This document shows, piece by piece, positions 5,926 through 7,988 of a stretch of DNA of 7,988 nucleotides. Origin of the DNA: Peptoniphilus_A sp050943655 (lineage in GTDB: Bacteria; Bacillota; Clostridia; Tissierellales; Peptoniphilaceae). The position numbers and the translations under genes are program-made. Location of the stretch: contig NZ_JBMNPQ010000067.1 of assembly GCF_050943655.1 (NCBI RefSeq), forward strand, positions 1 through 7,988, read 5' to 3'. The notes under the pieces are model-generated. The model saw nothing but the letters and a program-made list of their open reading frames with translations. It made no database searches and was not told where the DNA came from. The first letter of the stretch is position 1. Every line of letters starts with the position of its first letter.

Positions 5926-6824
5926 TGAAAGAAAGACTTAGAAGAACCATGATGTTTCTTCCAGGCAACAACCCTGGAATGTTAACAGATGCTCATATCT
6001 ATAAACCTGATTCCATTATGATAGACCTTGAAGATGCAGTTTCAATTAACCAAAAAGACGCAGCTAGAATGCTCGTTTATCACGCACTTAAAACAATCGA
6101 CTACGGCGATGTTGAGACTGTTGTTAGAATTAACGGACTTGACACTGGACTTGGCGAAAAAGATATTGAAGCAGTTGTGCGCGCAGGAGTTGACGTAATA
6201 AGACTTCCAAAAACAGATAACGCACAGGACATCAAAGACGTAGACGAAATAATAACAAGAGTAGAAAAAGAAATTGGCCGCGAGGGCGAAACTCTAATGA
6301 TGGCGGCAATTGAAAGTGCAAATGGTGTAGTAAATGCCATTGAAATTGCACACGCGTCACCAAGAATGATGGGTATCGCACTTGGAGCAGAAGACTATGT
6401 AACTAATCTAAAGACAACAAGATCAACTCACGGCATGGAACTTTTTGCAGCAAGAAGCCAAATCGTACTAGCAGCAAGAAGTGCAGGAATTGCATGTTTT
6501 GACACAGTAAATTCTAATCTAGACGATATGGAGCAGTTTAGAGAAGAAGTTCAGTTTATAAAGGACCTTGGATTTGACGGAAAATCTGTCATTCACCCTA
6601 AACAAATAGCAGTAGTTAATGAAGTTTATACGCCAACAGAAAAAGATATTAGAAAATCTATGAGAATAATTGCAGGAGCAAAAGAAGCAGAAAGAAGAGG
6701 CTCTGGTGTAATATCTGTTGACGGAAAGATGGTAGACGGACCTATAATTGTGAGGGCTAGGAGGATACTTGACCTTGCAATTGCTTCAGGAATTTTGAAG
6801 GAGGAAGATATTGATGAATTATAA
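5925..6824 (+). CDS. citE: Citrate lyase beta subunit (citryl-ACP lyase)
   Basis: CitE cleaves citryl-S-ACP into acetyl-S-ACP and oxaloacetate, using Mg2+. From the ATG at 5925 it has 299 residues, near the family norm. It is a TIM-barrel protein of the HpcH/HpaI/CitE superfamily. Visible signatures are Phe-Leu-Pro-Gly-Asn-Asn-Pro (11-17), Asp-Leu-Glu-Asp-Ala-Val (34-39), Arg68 in Val-Arg-Ile-Asn-Gly, Arg-Leu-Pro-Lys-Thr-Asp (93-98), and the metal ligands Glu130 (Ala-Ala-Ile-Glu-Ser-Ala) and Asp157 (Gly-Ala-Glu-Asp-Tyr). Gly-Lys-Ser-Val-Ile-His-Pro-Lys-Gln is present towards the C-terminal third. The in-frame GTG at 5916 would add three residues and is less likely. The start overlaps the citD stop by one base and the end overlaps citF by 11 bases. 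The protein should be cytosolic, in a complex with CitD and CitF. Confidence 0.96.
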   Translation: MKERLRRTMMFLPGNNPGMLTDAHIYKPDSIMIDLEDAVSINQKDAARMLVYHALKTIDYGDVETVVRINGLDTGLGEKDIEAVVRAGVDVIRLPKTDNAQDIKDVDEIITRVEKEIGREGETLMMAAIESANGVVNAIEIAHASPRMMGIALGAEDYVTNLKTTRSTHGMELFAARSQIVLAARSAGIACFDTVNSNLDDMEQFREEVQFIKDLGFDGKSVIHPKQIAVVNEVYTPTEKDIRKSMRIIAGAKEAERRGSGVISVDGKMVDGPIIVRARRILDLAIASGILKEEDIDEL

Positions 6825-7988
6825 TACGAATTCAGTTGGTAGAAAGATACCTGAAAGTCTTCCAGGTATTGGCGAGCTAGTTCCTTTTAAAGGAGAGGGC
6901 AAATACCTTAGAAAAGAACAAAAAACTGGAGCAAAAATTAGATACGGACAAAGAGATGAAACAAAACTTCTATCATCAATAGAAGAAGCAATTAAAAAAT
7001 CTGGCCTAAAAGATGGAATGACAATATCATTCCACCACCACATGAGAAACGGAGACTATGTACTAAATAAAGTATTTGACGTTATTCATGAAATGGGAAT
7101 AAAAGATTTGACACTTGCACCATCATCACTTTCACCTTGCCACGACCACATCATTCCATACATCAAAGATGGCACAATAACTGGAATCCAATCATCAGGA
7201 CTTCGTGGAAAACTTGGAGAAGAAATATCAAATGGAATATTAAAAACTCCAGCAATAATTAGAAGTCACGGCGGACGTGCAAGAGCAATTGAAGATGGAG
7301 AACTAAAAATCGACGTAGCATTTTTAGCAGCACCATCTTGCGACGAATTTGGAAATATAAACGGACGAACAGGCGCATCAGCTTGTGGTTCACTGGGATA
7401 TGGAATGGTAGATGCACAGTATGCTAACTGCGTAATCGCAATTACTGATAATCTAGTACCTTTCCCTAACCTTCCTGCATCAATCGGCATGAAATATGTT
7501 GACTATGTAGTTAAAGTTGACCAAATCGGCGACCCAACAGGAATCGTATCAGGATCAATAAGATTTAACGACAACCCACGTGACCTATTAATTGCACAAA
7601 ATGCAGTAAAAGCAATAATGGCATCTGGACTATATAAAGATGGATTTACTTTCCAAACAGGAGCAGCAGGTTCAACACTTGCAGTAGCAAGACTTCTATT
7701 TGACAAGATGAAAGAAGATGGCACAAGAGCATCAATGGCACTTGGTGGAATAACTGGATACATGGTAAAGATGTTAGAAGAAGGCTATGTAGACGGGCTA
7801 ATGGACACACAAAGTTTTGACCTTGATGCAGTAAGATCAATAAGAGAAAACGAAAAACACTTCGAAATCTCAGCATCTGACTATGCGAACCCAAATAATC
7901 CAACACCTGCAGTAAACACATTGGACTTTGTACTACTTGGAGCACTTGAAGTTGACACAGACTTTAACGTAAACGTAATGACAAGATC
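6814..7988 (+). CDS. citF: Citrate lyase alpha subunit (citrate:acetyl-ACP transferase), 3' end outside window
   Basis: CitF exchanges the acetyl group on CitD for citrate, forming citryl-S-ACP and free acetate. The ATG at 6814 overlaps the citE end by 11 bases, with AAGGAGG (6798-6804) 9 bases upstream inside citE. The frame runs open to the right edge, giving 391 residues of the roughly 500 usual for the family, so about 110-125 residues are missing. Family features include Ser-Phe-His-His-His-Met-Arg-Asn-Gly-Asp (72-81), Gly-Gly-Arg-Ala-Arg-Ala (153-158), a Gly-Arg-Thr-Gly-Ala-Ser-Ala-Cys-Gly-Ser-Leu-Gly-Tyr stretch (184-196) and Gln-Thr-Gly-Ala-Ala-Gly-Ser (281-287). Codon choice is strongly biased (GGA, GCA, AGA, ATA, CCA), as in a highly expressed gene. 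No frameshift or internal stop is seen. Confidence 0.95.
   Translation, partial: MNYNTNSVGRKIPESLPGIGELVPFKGEGKYLRKEQKTGAKIRYGQRDETKLLSSIEEAIKKSGLKDGMTISFHHHMRNGDYVLNKVFDVIHEMGIKDLTLAPSSLSPCHDHIIPYIKDGTITGIQSSGLRGKLGEEISNGILKTPAIIRSHGGRARAIEDGELKIDVAFLAAPSCDEFGNINGRTGASACGSLGYGMVDAQYANCVIAITDNLVPFPNLPASIGMKYVDYVVKVDQIGDPTGIVSGSIRFNDNPRDLLIAQNAVKAIMASGLYKDGFTFQTGAAGSTLAVARLLFDKMKEDGTRASMALGGITGYMVKMLEEGYVDGLMDTQSFDLDAVRSIRENEKHFEISASDYANPNNPTPAVNTLDFVLLGALEVDTDFNVNVMTR

Noticed and set aside
6101..7945. Several minus-strand open frames across citE and citF
   Set aside because: They arise from the strong codon bias of these genes; the compositions are Ser/Pro/Leu-rich and unlike real proteins.

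Overview
The window holds a citrate fermentation operon of a low-GC anaerobe. All genes lie on the + strand. A+T-rich coding sequence, heavy AGA, ATA and GGA codon use and strong AAGGAGG ribosome binding sites point to a Clostridia/Tissierellia-type firmicute or a fusobacterium. I cannot place it more precisely from the sequence alone.

Layout. Positions 1-225 are the C-terminal end of a probable LysR-family regulator, closed by a clear rho-independent terminator at 232-258. A non-coding stretch of about 370 bases follows, with weak promoter candidates and a possible LysR-type operator. Then come eight tightly packed genes: citG (631-1452), citC (1449-2453), citX (2431-2961), an oadA-type carboxyltransferase (2945-4291), a CitS/2-hydroxycarboxylate transporter (4325-5623), citD (5644-5925), citE (5925-6824) and citF (6814 to beyond the right edge). 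Most neighbours overlap by 1 to 23 bases. The only gaps, of 33 and 20 bases, precede the transporter and citD, and both contain a full AAGGAGG site.

How the genes work together. The transporter imports citrate. Citrate lyase splits it into acetate and oxaloacetate: CitF is the alpha (transferase) subunit, CitE the beta (lyase) subunit and CitD the gamma acyl carrier. CitG makes the prosthetic-group precursor from dephospho-CoA and ATP, CitX attaches it to Ser14 of CitD, and CitC acetylates it to give active enzyme. The OadA-type protein would decarboxylate oxaloacetate to pyruvate. It lacks the biotinyl domain, so a separate biotin carrier and probably a membrane OadB subunit must be encoded outside the window.

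I found no mobile element, CRISPR array, RNA gene or clearly new system. The points worth a second look are the missing biotin-carrier partner, the possible LysR operator-promoter arrangement in the leader, and the gene order, with cofactor-maturation genes first and structural genes last.
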